The position numbers and the translations under genes are program-made. Below are positions 1 to 9,022 of a DNA stretch of 64,000 nucleotides, one piece after another. Where the stretch lies: assembly GCA_019748155.1 (NCBI GenBank), contig JAIEPY010000007.1, positions 1-64,000 of the forward strand, given 5' to 3'. Each line of letters opens with the position of its first letter. Position 1 is the stretch's first letter. The notes below the pieces were generated by a model, which made no database searches, was not told where the DNA came from, and saw only the letters and a list, made by a program, of their open reading frames with translations. Origin of the DNA: Burkholderiales bacterium. Lineage in GTDB: Bacteria > Pseudomonadota > Gammaproteobacteria > Burkholderiales > UBA11063.

Positions 1-90
1 GGATTTTTTTAAAATCACCATTTCTTCAGTGGGCTGTCACGCCCCATCAAGTGACATTTCTATTTCGGGTTAACAATTTTCCGCACAATC

Positions 91-1680
91 TCAAGTTTTA
101 GCATTATCCAAATGGCGGATAGCCTGACATTTGCTTACAAATTTTTTATTGGTAAAAAAATGAAATGCATAGACTGAAATGGCTATGTACAAAGGATAAA
201 ATACAGCATAACTTAAATAATCATTCCCACCATAGCTAAGCGGACCAACAAGAATCAAAATAGTTATTGCCCACAAAAAAGCTAAAAAGGGTACAGATAA
301 TTTTACGATATCCATAAAACTATAGCCGTCATTACCATGAGCGTTAACCGTCAAAAACACACCAATTAAGACCGTCATCGTAATCGTAAGATATTGCATA
401 TCTTTTGCACCGATGAAAATAAAAAATATTGCTTGAATCACAAATAATGAGCAGCAAATTAAAAATGCAAAAGGTAACTTATAACTTCGGACTGTTTCAG
501 CATGGCTATGACGTAGTGCAACTAGAGTTATTGGAACTACCATATACATTAGGATAATTAAAGCAGTAATAAAATTAATCAACACTGCCCAGCTATGGAA
601 TAAAAACAAAAATATCAAAGCTACGCCAAAGTTAAAAATAATTGCACGTTTTTCAAAATTATGTTTTTTATCCAGTACCGCAAAAAATCGTGGCATTTGT
701 CGCTCAGCAGCCATTGAAGAAAGTACTCTAGAACCGCTACCAACAAAAGTTACCCCAGTCCCAGATGGTGAAATACAAGCATCAACGTATAGCACAATTG
801 TAAGAAAATTTAATCCAACTAGTGTTGCAAGTTGTGCAAATGGCGAAGTAAAGTCCAGTTTTAACCATCCATGATTTGCTAATTGGCTGGTATCCAATGC
901 TCCGATAAATGAAGTCTGTAAAATTACATAAATTAAAAAACACAAGACAATAGAAATAACCATCCCTAAAGGTAAATTACGCCCTGGGTTTTTTATCTCA
1001 CTGGCAAAAGATGCACAAAGCTGGAAACCATTAAACGAGTACAACATTCCAGTAGAAGTCATTGCGAGAATAATTGAATTATAGCCATACGGCATAAAGC
1101 TACCTTGGTAGGCAGTAAAATTATCCGGATGAAAAGATGCCCCCATAATAATCAGCGCAATTATTGCAGGTAAAAATACTTTAACTACGGCAATTGAATT
1201 ATTAATTCGCGTGAATAACTTTATGCCAAATAAATTCGCCATCCAAAAGGCAACTAAAAATAAAATCGTAAAACCAATCCCCTCAGTAGTTAATGCGCCG
1301 TCACTAATTAATAATTTACTTAACCATGGAGAAACATTTGCTAAATACTCAACACTTGCTTGGGCTTCACCGGGTATACTACCGATTAACTCTAACCAAA
1401 TCGCAAAAGCAAATATCGCGCCAAAATATTTATTATGCGACAACGCGCCCATCCGCCCAATAATTCCCCGTACTGGAAAGATGGAGACAATCTCAGAAAT
1501 CACCAGCGCCATTAAAATAAAAAACACCAAAGTTAGTGTCCACGAAACGTATACTGCTGCCCCAGCTACCTTAGCGCCAAGGTAAGCGCTAAATAGCCAA
1601 CCACTACCAATAATCCCGGTTGTTGAAATTGCAATCACCGACATAAGACCGATTTTATCTTTTACTGTAACACTTTCCAT
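91..1680 (-). CDS. APC-family amino acid permease
   Basis: This 529-residue polytopic membrane protein begins with a typical amino acid-polyamine-organocation first helix (residues about 10-40, with the glycine-rich stretch TTGIIGSGWLF that binds the amino acid backbone). About twelve to fourteen hydrophobic segments follow. The length and the N-terminal region resemble the aspartate:proton symporter YveA/AspP group, but the substrate cannot be fixed from sequence alone. It is expected to import an amino acid by proton symport across the inner membrane. The start is an ATG at 1680. The gene points away from purE, and no partner gene is visible on its downstream side within the window. Confidence 0.85.
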   Translation of the reverse strand: MESVTVKDKIGLMSVIAISTTGIIGSGWLFSAYLGAKVAGAAVYVSWTLTLVFFILMALVISEIVSIFPVRGIIGRMGALSHNKYFGAIFAFAIWLELIGSIPGEAQASVEYLANVSPWLSKLLISDGALTTEGIGFTILFLVAFWMANLFGIKLFTRINNSIAVVKVFLPAIIALIIMGASFHPDNFTAYQGSFMPYGYNSIILAMTSTGMLYSFNGFQLCASFASEIKNPGRNLPLGMVISIVLCFLIYVILQTSFIGALDTSQLANHGWLKLDFTSPFAQLATLVGLNFLTIVLYVDACISPSGTGVTFVGSGSRVLSSMAAERQMPRFFAVLDKKHNFEKRAIIFNFGVALIFLFLFHSWAVLINFITALIILMYMVVPITLVALRHSHAETVRSYKLPFAFLICCSLFVIQAIFFIFIGAKDMQYLTITMTVLIGVFLTVNAHGNDGYSFMDIVKLSVPFLAFLWAITILILVGPLSYGGNDYLSYAVFYPLYIAISVYAFHFFTNKKFVSKCQAIRHLDNAKT

Positions 1681-1839
1681 TCTATTTTCCCTTGCTATAT
1701 TGATGGCTAATCAAACATTGAATTAATTATCAGAGTAATATTGTACACTATTAGTTTCTTGTTGCAGTGCATCAAAATAGCGAAAAGCAATACTTAATAT
1801 GATATACTTCAGCTTTAAATCATCTAATGGAGTAGATAA

Positions 1840-2331
1840 ATGATTGAAGTTGGTGTAGTTATGGGAAGCACTTCGGATTGGGAGATAATGCAGCACGCTG
1901 CCAGAATTTTACGTGATTTCGGCGTAAACCATGAGACATTAGTCGTTTCTGCTCATCGCACTCCCAATTTATTATTTGAATATGCTGAAGCCGCTGAAAC
2001 ACACGGACTGAAAGTAATTATCGCGGGTGCGGGTGGTGCGGCTCATTTACCGGGAATGCTTGCTGCCAAAACTATTGTCCCTGTGTTAGGTGTTCCAGTT
2101 CCATCTAAATATCTCAAAGGGCAAGATTCGCTCTACTCTATAGTACAAATGCCGAAAGGGATTCCAGTTGGTACACTAGCAATTGGTGAAGCTGGTGCTG
2201 CAAATGCAGCTTTATTAGCGGTACAGATTCTGGCATTGCATAATCCAAAGCTTGCCGAAAAATTACATAAATTCCGCGCCGAGCAAACCGCTACGGTATT
2301 AAATATGAACCTACCTGAACTGGCTGATTGA
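1840..2331 (+). CDS. purE: N5-carboxyaminoimidazole ribonucleotide mutase PurE
   Basis: PurE class I (163 residues, the usual length) moves the carboxylate of N5-CAIR to give CAIR in purine synthesis. The nucleotide-binding start GSTSDWEIM (residues 9-17), the catalytic-histidine motif SAHRTP (His39) and the glycine-rich [11 protein letters not shown] are all present. A GGAG ribosome site precedes the ATG at 1840. Its TGA stop shares one base with the ATG of purK, so the two consecutive pathway enzymes are translationally coupled. Confidence 0.97.
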   Translation: MIEVGVVMGSTSDWEIMQHAARILRDFGVNHETLVVSAHRTPNLLFEYAEAAETHGLKVIIAGAGGAAHLPGMLAAKTIVPVLGVPVPSKYLKGQDSLYSIVQMPKGIPVGTLAIGEAGAANAALLAVQILALHNPKLAEKLHKFRAEQTATVLNMNLPELAD

Positions 2332-3476
2332 TGAAACAAACAATGATATTACCTCCTGCAACTATTGGTATTCTAGGTGGCGGACAGCTAGGAATGTATT
2401 TGGCATTAGCTGCAAAACAATTTGGCTATAAAGTTGCAGTTTTAGAACCTGATCCGTTATGCCCAGCCAAACGTGCAGCAGATATCCATATTTGTAAGAG
2501 ATATGATAATCAGGAAGCTTTAGGTGAATTAGCACAGTATGCAGATGTGATAACAACTGAATTTGAAAATGTCCCGGCTAGCACTGTGGATTATTTAAAC
2601 CAATTCAAACCAGTTTATCCACAAGCAGAAAGTTTACTTATTGCCCAAAATCGCGGCAAAGAAAAAACATTCTTTAGATCATGTGGGTTATTAACAGCTG
2701 ATTTTGTTTTAATTTCACATATTCAAGATTGCCACAATATCAAAGCGGAAATGTTCCCCGCAATTTTAAAAACCACAACTCTGGGTTATGATGGCAAAGG
2801 ACAAGTTAAGGTAATGCAAGCATCTGAGCTAGAGAGTGCATATATTCAATTAGCACATCCGGAATGCATCTTGGAGAAAATGGTTACATTACAGCATGAA
2901 GTATCGCTAATTGTTGCGCGTAATCAAACAGGAAGCAATACATTCCCAGTAATTGAAAATCATCACCGCAATGGAATATTGGACATAAGTTACATTCCTG
3001 CTGCGATTGCGCCAGAACTTATCATTCAAGCAGAGCAAGCAGCACATTTGATAGTTGAAAAACTAGATTATATTGGTTTATTGACAATTGAATTTTTTAT
3101 TACTCATGATGGACAACTATTGGTCAATGAGATTGCGCCGCGTCCGCATAATTCTGGTCACATTACATTGGATAGCACAATCACATCACAATTTGAGCAG
3201 CAATTACGTGCAGTCTGCGGTCTTAACCTTGGTAGCACGGCTTTAAAACAAAACGGTGCAATGCTTAATCTTTTGGGTGATGTTTGGCTTAATAATAATT
3301 TAAATCCATTAGAAACTATGATTAACAATCACCCAAATGCAAAACTATATCTTTATGGTAAAACTCAGGCTAAATCCGGCAGAAAAATGGGGCACCTAAA
3401 TATCTGCAATAATTCCAGAGAAGACTTAGAAAAGCAAGTTAAGCTGCTCAAAGAACAGTTAAAGATTAATGATTAG
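2331..3476 (+). CDS. purK: N5-carboxyaminoimidazole ribonucleotide synthetase PurK
   Basis: ATP-grasp enzyme of about 381 residues that uses ATP and bicarbonate to turn AIR into N5-CAIR, the substrate of PurE. The N-terminal Rossmann motif GILGGGQLGMYLALAA and the ATP-grasp metal/ATP segment NEIAPRPHNSGH are intact. The frame is open from a TTG at 2328, but I choose the ATG at 2331 because it overlaps the purE stop by one base (TGATG), the common coupling arrangement. It is the last gene of a two-gene purEK operon. Confidence 0.96.
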   Translation: MKQTMILPPATIGILGGGQLGMYLALAAKQFGYKVAVLEPDPLCPAKRAADIHICKRYDNQEALGELAQYADVITTEFENVPASTVDYLNQFKPVYPQAESLLIAQNRGKEKTFFRSCGLLTADFVLISHIQDCHNIKAEMFPAILKTTTLGYDGKGQVKVMQASELESAYIQLAHPECILEKMVTLQHEVSLIVARNQTGSNTFPVIENHHRNGILDISYIPAAIAPELIIQAEQAAHLIVEKLDYIGLLTIEFFITHDGQLLVNEIAPRPHNSGHITLDSTITSQFEQQLRAVCGLNLGSTALKQNGAMLNLLGDVWLNNNLNPLETMINNHPNAKLYLYGKTQAKSGRKMGHLNICNNSREDLEKQVKLLKEQLKIND

Positions 3477-3492
3477 ATTATTATAGATACTA

Positions 3493-3521
3493 TGGCTAAC
3501 TTACTAAATATAAGTTAGCCA
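3493..3521. terminator. Stem-loop between convergent purK and orn
   Basis: Perfect 11-bp inverted repeat TGGCTAACTTA (3493-3503) and TAAGTTAGCCA (3511-3521) with a 7-nt loop. It lies in the 49-bp gap between the ends of purK and orn. The symmetry suits a bidirectional terminator, although neither side has a long T run. Confidence 0.55.
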
Positions 3522-3525
3522 CAAA

Positions 3526-4107
3526 TTAATTTACTAAATCATCATTGGCTGAAACCGCTGGAAGCATAATATGCTGGCGGTAGTATTTGAGCTCTTCAAT
3601 TGATTCATGAATATCTGCCAAAGCTTCATGTTTATTATGCTTTTTAAAACCTTCCGCAATTTTAGGATACCAACGTCTGGCTAATTCTTTAATCGTACTA
3701 ACATCAATATTACGGTAGTGAAGATACCCTTCCAGTTCTGGCATATAACGCACAATAAATTTACGATCTTGATGAATGGTATTACCACATAACGGAGAAC
3801 TGGCTTTATGAACATATTTCTTGATTAATTTTAGCAAATCTTTCTCTGCATCAGCTAATGCCACCCCACTGCTAGTAATCCGTTCTAACAGTCCAGACTT
3901 AGTATGGGTATTAACATTCCATTTATCCATCTTTGCTAATTCTTCGGCAGGTTGAATAATCGCATAACTGGCAGATTCTGCCAAAACATTCAGTTCACTA
4001 TCAGTAATAACTACTGCAACTTCTAAAACTACGTTTTCTATCGGGTTAAGTCCAGTCATTTCCATATCTAACCAAACTAGGTTATCATGATTTTTAGTTG
4101 ATGCCAT
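3526..4107 (-). CDS. orn: Oligoribonuclease
   Basis: DEDDh 3'-5' exonuclease of 193 residues that degrades RNA di- to pentanucleotides (and pGpG) to mononucleotides in the cytoplasm. Exo I motif LDMEMTGL and later LCGNTIHQDRKFIVRYMPELEG plus HEALADIHESI supply the DEDDh acidic and histidine residues. The frame is open upstream to a TTG at 4128, but the family normally starts only a few residues before the first motif. I therefore take the ATG at 4107 (MASTKN). Confidence 0.95.
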   Translation of the reverse strand: MASTKNHDNLVWLDMEMTGLNPIENVVLEVAVVITDSELNVLAESASYAIIQPAEELAKMDKWNVNTHTKSGLLERITSSGVALADAEKDLLKLIKKYVHKASSPLCGNTIHQDRKFIVRYMPELEGYLHYRNIDVSTIKELARRWYPKIAEGFKKHNKHEALADIHESIEELKYYRQHIMLPAVSANDDLVN

Positions 4108-4153
4108 TGATATCCATTCACGAAGCAATTAAAGGAGCGTATTATATCAGAAA

Positions 4154-5272
4154 TTATCGCTTAATCATCACGTTATGAACAATCTCAGGATCATTATGTA
4201 AATAAACCGCAGCATATCTTAATGCACCACTAAATTGTTTTACCGCAGCTAAAACCACGTCCCTATCGGCTTGTAACTCACTTGAGGCATACTCTAACAA
4301 CGCACCATTAAAATTCACCAGTTGTAACATAAAACTTTTGTCTGATTTAACTAAATTACTGGTATAGAACATAACCCGCGGGTTTATTTGGACTAACTCC
4401 AAAATAAATTTTTTATCTGCTTTTAAATTTTCAACTGCGTACTCTAATGCCCAAGAATATAACTTGGTTGCAGCTATAATGATTTCTTTATCACACCGAA
4501 CTTGGGCAGAAGCATACTTAAAAGCTTGTCCAGAGTAATTAAGTGCCTCTAAAATAAATTCTTTATCATCTTTGATATTCTCTGAAGCGTACTCTAATGC
4601 CCAGCGATGTTCTTTTATTGCGGCTATTACTATTTCCCGATCAGCTTTTAACTCATCACTTACAAATGCTAGTGCTCGTCCAGCAAAACTTACAACAGAT
4701 AACACAAATTCACGATTAGCTTTTAATCCATCACTGGCAAATTCCATAATGTAAGGATTTTGTCGAATTATTGGTAACATAAAATCCTTATCCGCCCGAA
4801 GCGAATCTTTAATAAATTGCGCAGCAGAGCCACGTTGTCTGATCGCCTGAAGAACAAAATCACGGTCGGATTTAAATTCATTAGCTGCGTACTCTAAAGA
4901 ACAAGGTTCATATTTAATTGCCGCTAAAACCACTTCACGATCAGCTTTTAGTTCATCACTGGCAAAATAAAGCGAGTCAGCATATTTGCTAACCATTTCT
5001 AACATAAATTCACGATTACTTCTAAGCACAGGACTGACAAAATTCCACGCTAGAGCATTTTGCCCAATTGCGGCGGCTGCAACATCATGATCTGCTTTAA
5101 GCTCATCCGCAGCGTAATAAAGAGCAACTCCATTTTGTTTAACGGCTTCTAATACTATATGCTTATCAGCACAAAACTCTTGGCTGGCAAATTTCAGTGC
5201 ACTACCATCTATTGTAACCTCTGCTAGAATTTTAGCTCGATTTAAAGATAAATCTTGCGGGTCATTATTCAC
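4154..5272 (-). CDS. DUF4116 repeat protein
   Basis: Cytoplasmic-looking protein of 372 residues made almost wholly of 25-residue units: about thirteen full copies and a partial one. Each follows the pattern acidic-D-(R/K)-(D/E)-hydrophobic-(V/I)-L-x-A-hydrophobic, then LxYAS-x-E-L-(K/R). This is the DUF4116 repeat, whose function is unknown; the period suggests an alpha-helical solenoid for protein binding. There is no signal peptide or membrane segment. Translation starts at GTG 5272, supported by an AAGAAGG ribosome site eight bases upstream; no in-frame ATG is nearby. It follows metA on the same strand after a 145-bp gap. Confidence 0.85.
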   Translation of the reverse strand: MNNDPQDLSLNRAKILAEVTIDGSALKFASQEFCADKHIVLEAVKQNGVALYYAADELKADHDVAAAAIGQNALAWNFVSPVLRSNREFMLEMVSKYADSLYFASDELKADREVVLAAIKYEPCSLEYAANEFKSDRDFVLQAIRQRGSAAQFIKDSLRADKDFMLPIIRQNPYIMEFASDGLKANREFVLSVVSFAGRALAFVSDELKADREIVIAAIKEHRWALEYASENIKDDKEFILEALNYSGQAFKYASAQVRCDKEIIIAATKLYSWALEYAVENLKADKKFILELVQINPRVMFYTSNLVKSDKSFMLQLVNFNGALLEYASSELQADRDVVLAAVKQFSGALRYAAVYLHNDPEIVHNVMIKR

Positions 5273-5417
5273 ATTAATTACCTTCTTTTAGTAACGTTGC
5301 GGCAAGTCATAATTGACAATGACGGGTATAGCGTTTAATGTATGCGTGTTGCGTAAGATCGGGTAATTGATCTAGTCCATAAAATTTTAGCTAATTGTAA
5401 CTCTGTTTGACCGAAGA

Positions 5418-6353
5418 TTAGATGCTGTCAAACCAAGCAGAATCTTCATTTAAACTAAATGGAGTTTCTTGATAAACACAGTAATTTAACCAATTAGCAA
5501 ATAATAAATTAGCATGTGAACGCCAGATTGAACGTGGCGTAGCGGCTGGGTCATCATTCGGATAATAATGACGTGGCACCTCAATATCTAATCCCTTATT
5601 TATATCACGCAGATACTCCTCTTGAAGCGTCAAAGAATCATACTCTGAATGTCCGGTAATAAATATCTGGCGATAATCTTTAGTTGAGACTAAATAGCCC
5701 CCTGATTCATTAGATTCTGCCAAAATTACTAATTCTGAATGTTTAACAATATCTTCTCTTCTCGTTTCAGTATGGCGTGAATGCGGCACCCAAAATTCAT
5801 CATCAAAACCACGTAATAATTTAGCTGTTTTTTGATTAATCCAATGTGGAAAAACTCCAAACATCTTGTTTGGCAATGGATATTTAGGCACTCCATAATG
5901 ATAAAACAACCCTGCCTGAGCACCCCAGCAAATATGCAGTGTAGAGAATACATTATGTTTGCTCCATTCCATAATCTGTGTTAACTCAGGCCAGTAATCT
6001 ACCTCGGTAAACTCGATTTGCTCAATCGGAGCACCAGTTATAATCATTCCATCAAATTTAGCATGTGCAATTGAAGCAAAATCAGTATAAAAAGTCTCTA
6101 GATGTTCACTCGCAGTATTTTTCGATTCATGACTACTGGTGTACAAAAACACCATTTCAATTTGTAGTGGCGTATTACCAAGTAGACGAAGAATCTGTGT
6201 TTCAGTCACAATCTTGTTCGGCATAAGATTTAAAATCACAATCCGTAACGGACGTATATCCTGATGTGCTGCCCGTTCTTCCGTCATAACAAAGATATTC
6301 TCGGTATTGAGTATATCCGTTGCGGGTAAATTATTGGGTATTTTTACCGGCAT
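5418..6353 (-). CDS. metA: Homoserine O-acyltransferase MetA, predicted acetyl-CoA type
   Basis: MetA-family enzyme (311 residues) that acylates homoserine at the start of methionine synthesis. The nucleophile Cys142 lies in [14 protein letters not shown], and His235 and Glu237 in TGHSEYDS complete the catalytic set. Residue 111, the known acyl-CoA selectivity position, is Glu (GAPIEQIEF). Glu at 111 goes with acetyl-CoA, while Gly as in E. coli goes with succinyl-CoA. I therefore infer homoserine O-acetyltransferase activity despite the usual name succinyltransferase. AGGAAGAGG precedes the ATG. The gene starts 12 bases after amt ends and is probably the last gene of the gltB-gltD-amt-metA run. 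Confidence 0.93.
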   Translation of the reverse strand: MPVKIPNNLPATDILNTENIFVMTEERAAHQDIRPLRIVILNLMPNKIVTETQILRLLGNTPLQIEMVFLYTSSHESKNTASEHLETFYTDFASIAHAKFDGMIITGAPIEQIEFTEVDYWPELTQIMEWSKHNVFSTLHICWGAQAGLFYHYGVPKYPLPNKMFGVFPHWINQKTAKLLRGFDDEFWVPHSRHTETRREDIVKHSELVILAESNESGGYLVSTKDYRQIFITGHSEYDSLTLQEEYLRDINKGLDIEVPRHYYPNDDPAATPRSIWRSHANLLFANWLNYCVYQETPFSLNEDSAWFDSI

Positions 6354-6365
6354 AAACCTCTTCCT

Positions 6366-7598
6366 TTAACTATTGTATGCTTTTTCACCATGTTCAGACA
6401 TATCCAAACCACCTAACTCATCCTCTTCCCGTACGCGGATACCAATTGTTTTATTTAAAATCACTAAAATAATATAAGTTGCAACAAAACTAAAGGCTGC
6501 AGATAAAATCGTCACAACACATTGTTTATATAAAAGACTCCAGTTTCCATACAATATGCCGCTTGGAATAGCTGGATTCACATCATGTGATGCAAAAACA
6601 CCGACCATAATCCCGCCTAAAAACCCTGGCACACCATGACAGGTAAATACATCCAATGAGTCATCTACCTTGTGTTTAAGACGATTATAGTAAATGATTA
6701 GTACGTATGAAAGAAGTGATGCTATAACCCCGATTGCAATTGCTGAGCTAATACTTACATAACCAGCCGAGGGGGTAATTGCAACCAAACCAATAATTAA
6801 GGAATTACAAATCCCGGTGACTGTACGCGCTCTACCGGCAAAAGAATCACAAAGCACCCATGCGACCATTGCCGCAGAAGTGGCAAATAAGGTGTTCGCT
6901 ATTGCCTGTATTGTTATTGGTGAAATTTCCAAGGTGGAGCCAGCATTAAAGCCAAACCAACCAAACCACAACATTCCACAGCCCAAGACCATCAACGGTA
7001 AATTGTGTTTACCATCACCACGGTCTCCTGACTTGCGAGGCTTTAGAACCATAGCGAGCGCCAAACCAGAGAACCCGGCGCTAACATGTACTACCACACC
7101 ACCAGCAAAGTCAAATGCACCGAAATTAAATGCCCAACCGTGCGAATCCCATACCGAATGCGCCAAGGTACAATAAACTAACACGATCCATAGAACAATA
7201 AAAATCAGATAAGTCCTGAATTTTAGCCGTTCAACACCTGAACCAGAAATAATTGCTGGCGCAATACTAGCAAACATTGCCTGAAAGCAAATAAATGACA
7301 ATGTCAAAACTTTGGTACCGCTTACAACATCATTAATCTTAATCGGTAGTAAAAATGCCAAATCAAATGAACCAAGAAATTTACCACTACCAGAAAAGAC
7401 CAATGAGTAACCAATTGCCCACCATACTATTGGAATAACTCCCAGTGTGATGATGCTCATCTTAATTGTATTTAGCGCATTACGACCAGAAACTAAGCCG
7501 GTATAAAAAAAGGCTAAACCAAAATTCATCAGTAAAACTAACGTTGCGGAGAGCGCAACCCAGAGTGAATTGGCAAAAATTGAGTAATCAACAGGCAT
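6366..7598 (-). CDS. amt: Ammonium transporter Amt/MEP/Rh
   Basis: Inner-membrane ammonium channel of 410 residues with about eleven hydrophobic helices. The twin pore histidines are visible: His171 in GGVVVHVSAG and His321 in FTCHGVPGFLGG. The ammonium-site aspartate is in AFDFAGG. An AAGGAG site sits just before the ATG. It lies 14 bases downstream of gltD, giving uptake and assimilation in one transcript. The usual partner gene glnK (PII protein) is not next to it. Confidence 0.95.
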   Translation of the reverse strand: MPVDYSIFANSLWVALSATLVLLMNFGLAFFYTGLVSGRNALNTIKMSIITLGVIPIVWWAIGYSLVFSGSGKFLGSFDLAFLLPIKINDVVSGTKVLTLSFICFQAMFASIAPAIISGSGVERLKFRTYLIFIVLWIVLVYCTLAHSVWDSHGWAFNFGAFDFAGGVVVHVSAGFSGLALAMVLKPRKSGDRGDGKHNLPLMVLGCGMLWFGWFGFNAGSTLEISPITIQAIANTLFATSAAMVAWVLCDSFAGRARTVTGICNSLIIGLVAITPSAGYVSISSAIAIGVIASLLSYVLIIYYNRLKHKVDDSLDVFTCHGVPGFLGGIMVGVFASHDVNPAIPSGILYGNWSLLYKQCVVTILSAAFSFVATYIILVILNKTIGIRVREEDELGGLDMSEHGEKAYNS

Positions 7599-7612
7599 CT
7601 TCTACTCCTTGT

Positions 7613-9010
7613 CTAAGATTGTAAAAAAGCTTCTATTTCGCGCGCAGAACCCATGCCATCGGCAATCGCATGAACAACTAAGCTTGCACCACGGACAATA
7701 TCCCCACCAGCAAAAACTTTTGGATTGCTACTTTGCTGACAATTGCCTGAGACTTTAATTCGTCCTTGAGTGTCAACCGCAACTTGACCTGGTGTTAACC
7801 ATGGTAATTCTTCGGGTCTAAAACCAAACGCCGTGATTACCAAATCAGCTTTGATTTCAAACTCTGAACCATTAACTGGCACTAAAACTTTACGCCCGCC
7901 AGCATCAGCCTCAAGACGGGTTTTAACAAATTTTACGCCACAGACATGACCATCTTTTTCTAGTAAGCCAATTGGCTGAGCGTAAAAGATAAATTCACAA
8001 CCCTCTTCTGAGGCATTAGCATATTCACGGCGCGAGCCTGGCATATCTTCACTACCACGGCGATAAGCAGCACTAACTTTAGCGGCACCGAGGCGAATTG
8101 AAGTACGAATACAGTCCATCGCGGTATCACCACCACCTAGGACTAATACTTGTTTATTCTGTACTTGTTTACGTAATGTTACTTCCGCATCGTTAATCAA
8201 ATCCTGATTAACCGAGGTTAAATAGTCTAAAGATTCAATAACACCAGTCAAACCTTCGTTAAACGAACTTTCTTTTACCGCCAGATAAGTTCCATTACCC
8301 ACAAACACTGCATCAAAATCAGCAATAATTTGCTCAAAAACAATATCTTTACCAATTTCAGTGTTAAGTTTAAATACTATCCCTGCCTGCCGAAACAATT
8401 CAAAACGGCGCTGAATAATATCTTTCTCAAGCTTGAATGCCGGAATTCCAAAAGTTAACAACCCACCGATTGCAGATTGGCGCTCAAATACCGTAACTTG
8501 AAATCCTTTACGATTTAGAATATCAGCACACGCCAATCCTGCCGGACCAGAACCGATTACTGCTACTTTTTTATCTAAGCGCTTGGCTGGCGTGTAATTT
8601 GGTTGCCAACCTTGCTTAAAGGCTTCATCCGTAATATATTTTTCAACATTACCTATAGACACCGCGCCAAAGCCATCATCGAGAGTACAACTACCTTCAC
8701 ATAGCCGTTCTTGCGGACAAACCCGCCCACAGATTTCCGGAAAGCTATTAGTTTGATGCGAAAGCTCTGCCGCTTCAATTATGCGCCCCTCATAAGCTAA
8801 TTTTAACCATTGGGGAATATAATTATGCACTGGACATTTCCACTGACAATATGGATTACCGCATTCTAAGCAACGCTCTGCTTGTTGTTTAACTTCTTGC
8901 GGCTCTTGCTTGGAGTAAATTTCTTTAAATTCATTCTTGCGTTCTTGCAAGCTAATTTTAGGCGCATCAATCCGAGCGAGTTCAATAAATCTATTTACAT
9001 TTTTTTTCAT
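7613..9010 (-). CDS. gltD: Glutamate synthase small subunit
   Basis: NADPH-dependent glutamate synthase beta subunit, about 465 residues; it passes electrons from NADPH through FAD to the large subunit. An N-terminal cysteine cluster (Cys47, 50, 55, 59 and a second set in CGRVCPQERLCEGSC) holds 4Fe-4S centres. The FAD fold begins VAVIGSGPAGLACAD, the NADPH fold VLVLGGGDTAMDC, and the C-terminal VFAGGDIVRG closes the FAD site. The frame is open to GTG 9019, but AGGTGG lies five bases before ATG 9010, which I choose. Confidence 0.96.
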   Translation of the reverse strand: MKKNVNRFIELARIDAPKISLQERKNEFKEIYSKQEPQEVKQQAERCLECGNPYCQWKCPVHNYIPQWLKLAYEGRIIEAAELSHQTNSFPEICGRVCPQERLCEGSCTLDDGFGAVSIGNVEKYITDEAFKQGWQPNYTPAKRLDKKVAVIGSGPAGLACADILNRKGFQVTVFERQSAIGGLLTFGIPAFKLEKDIIQRRFELFRQAGIVFKLNTEIGKDIVFEQIIADFDAVFVGNGTYLAVKESSFNEGLTGVIESLDYLTSVNQDLINDAEVTLRKQVQNKQVLVLGGGDTAMDCIRTSIRLGAAKVSAAYRRGSEDMPGSRREYANASEEGCEFIFYAQPIGLLEKDGHVCGVKFVKTRLEADAGGRKVLVPVNGSEFEIKADLVITAFGFRPEELPWLTPGQVAVDTQGRIKVSGNCQQSSNPKVFAGGDIVRGASLVVHAIADGMGSAREIEAFLQS

Positions 9011-9022
9011 CAATGCCACCTA

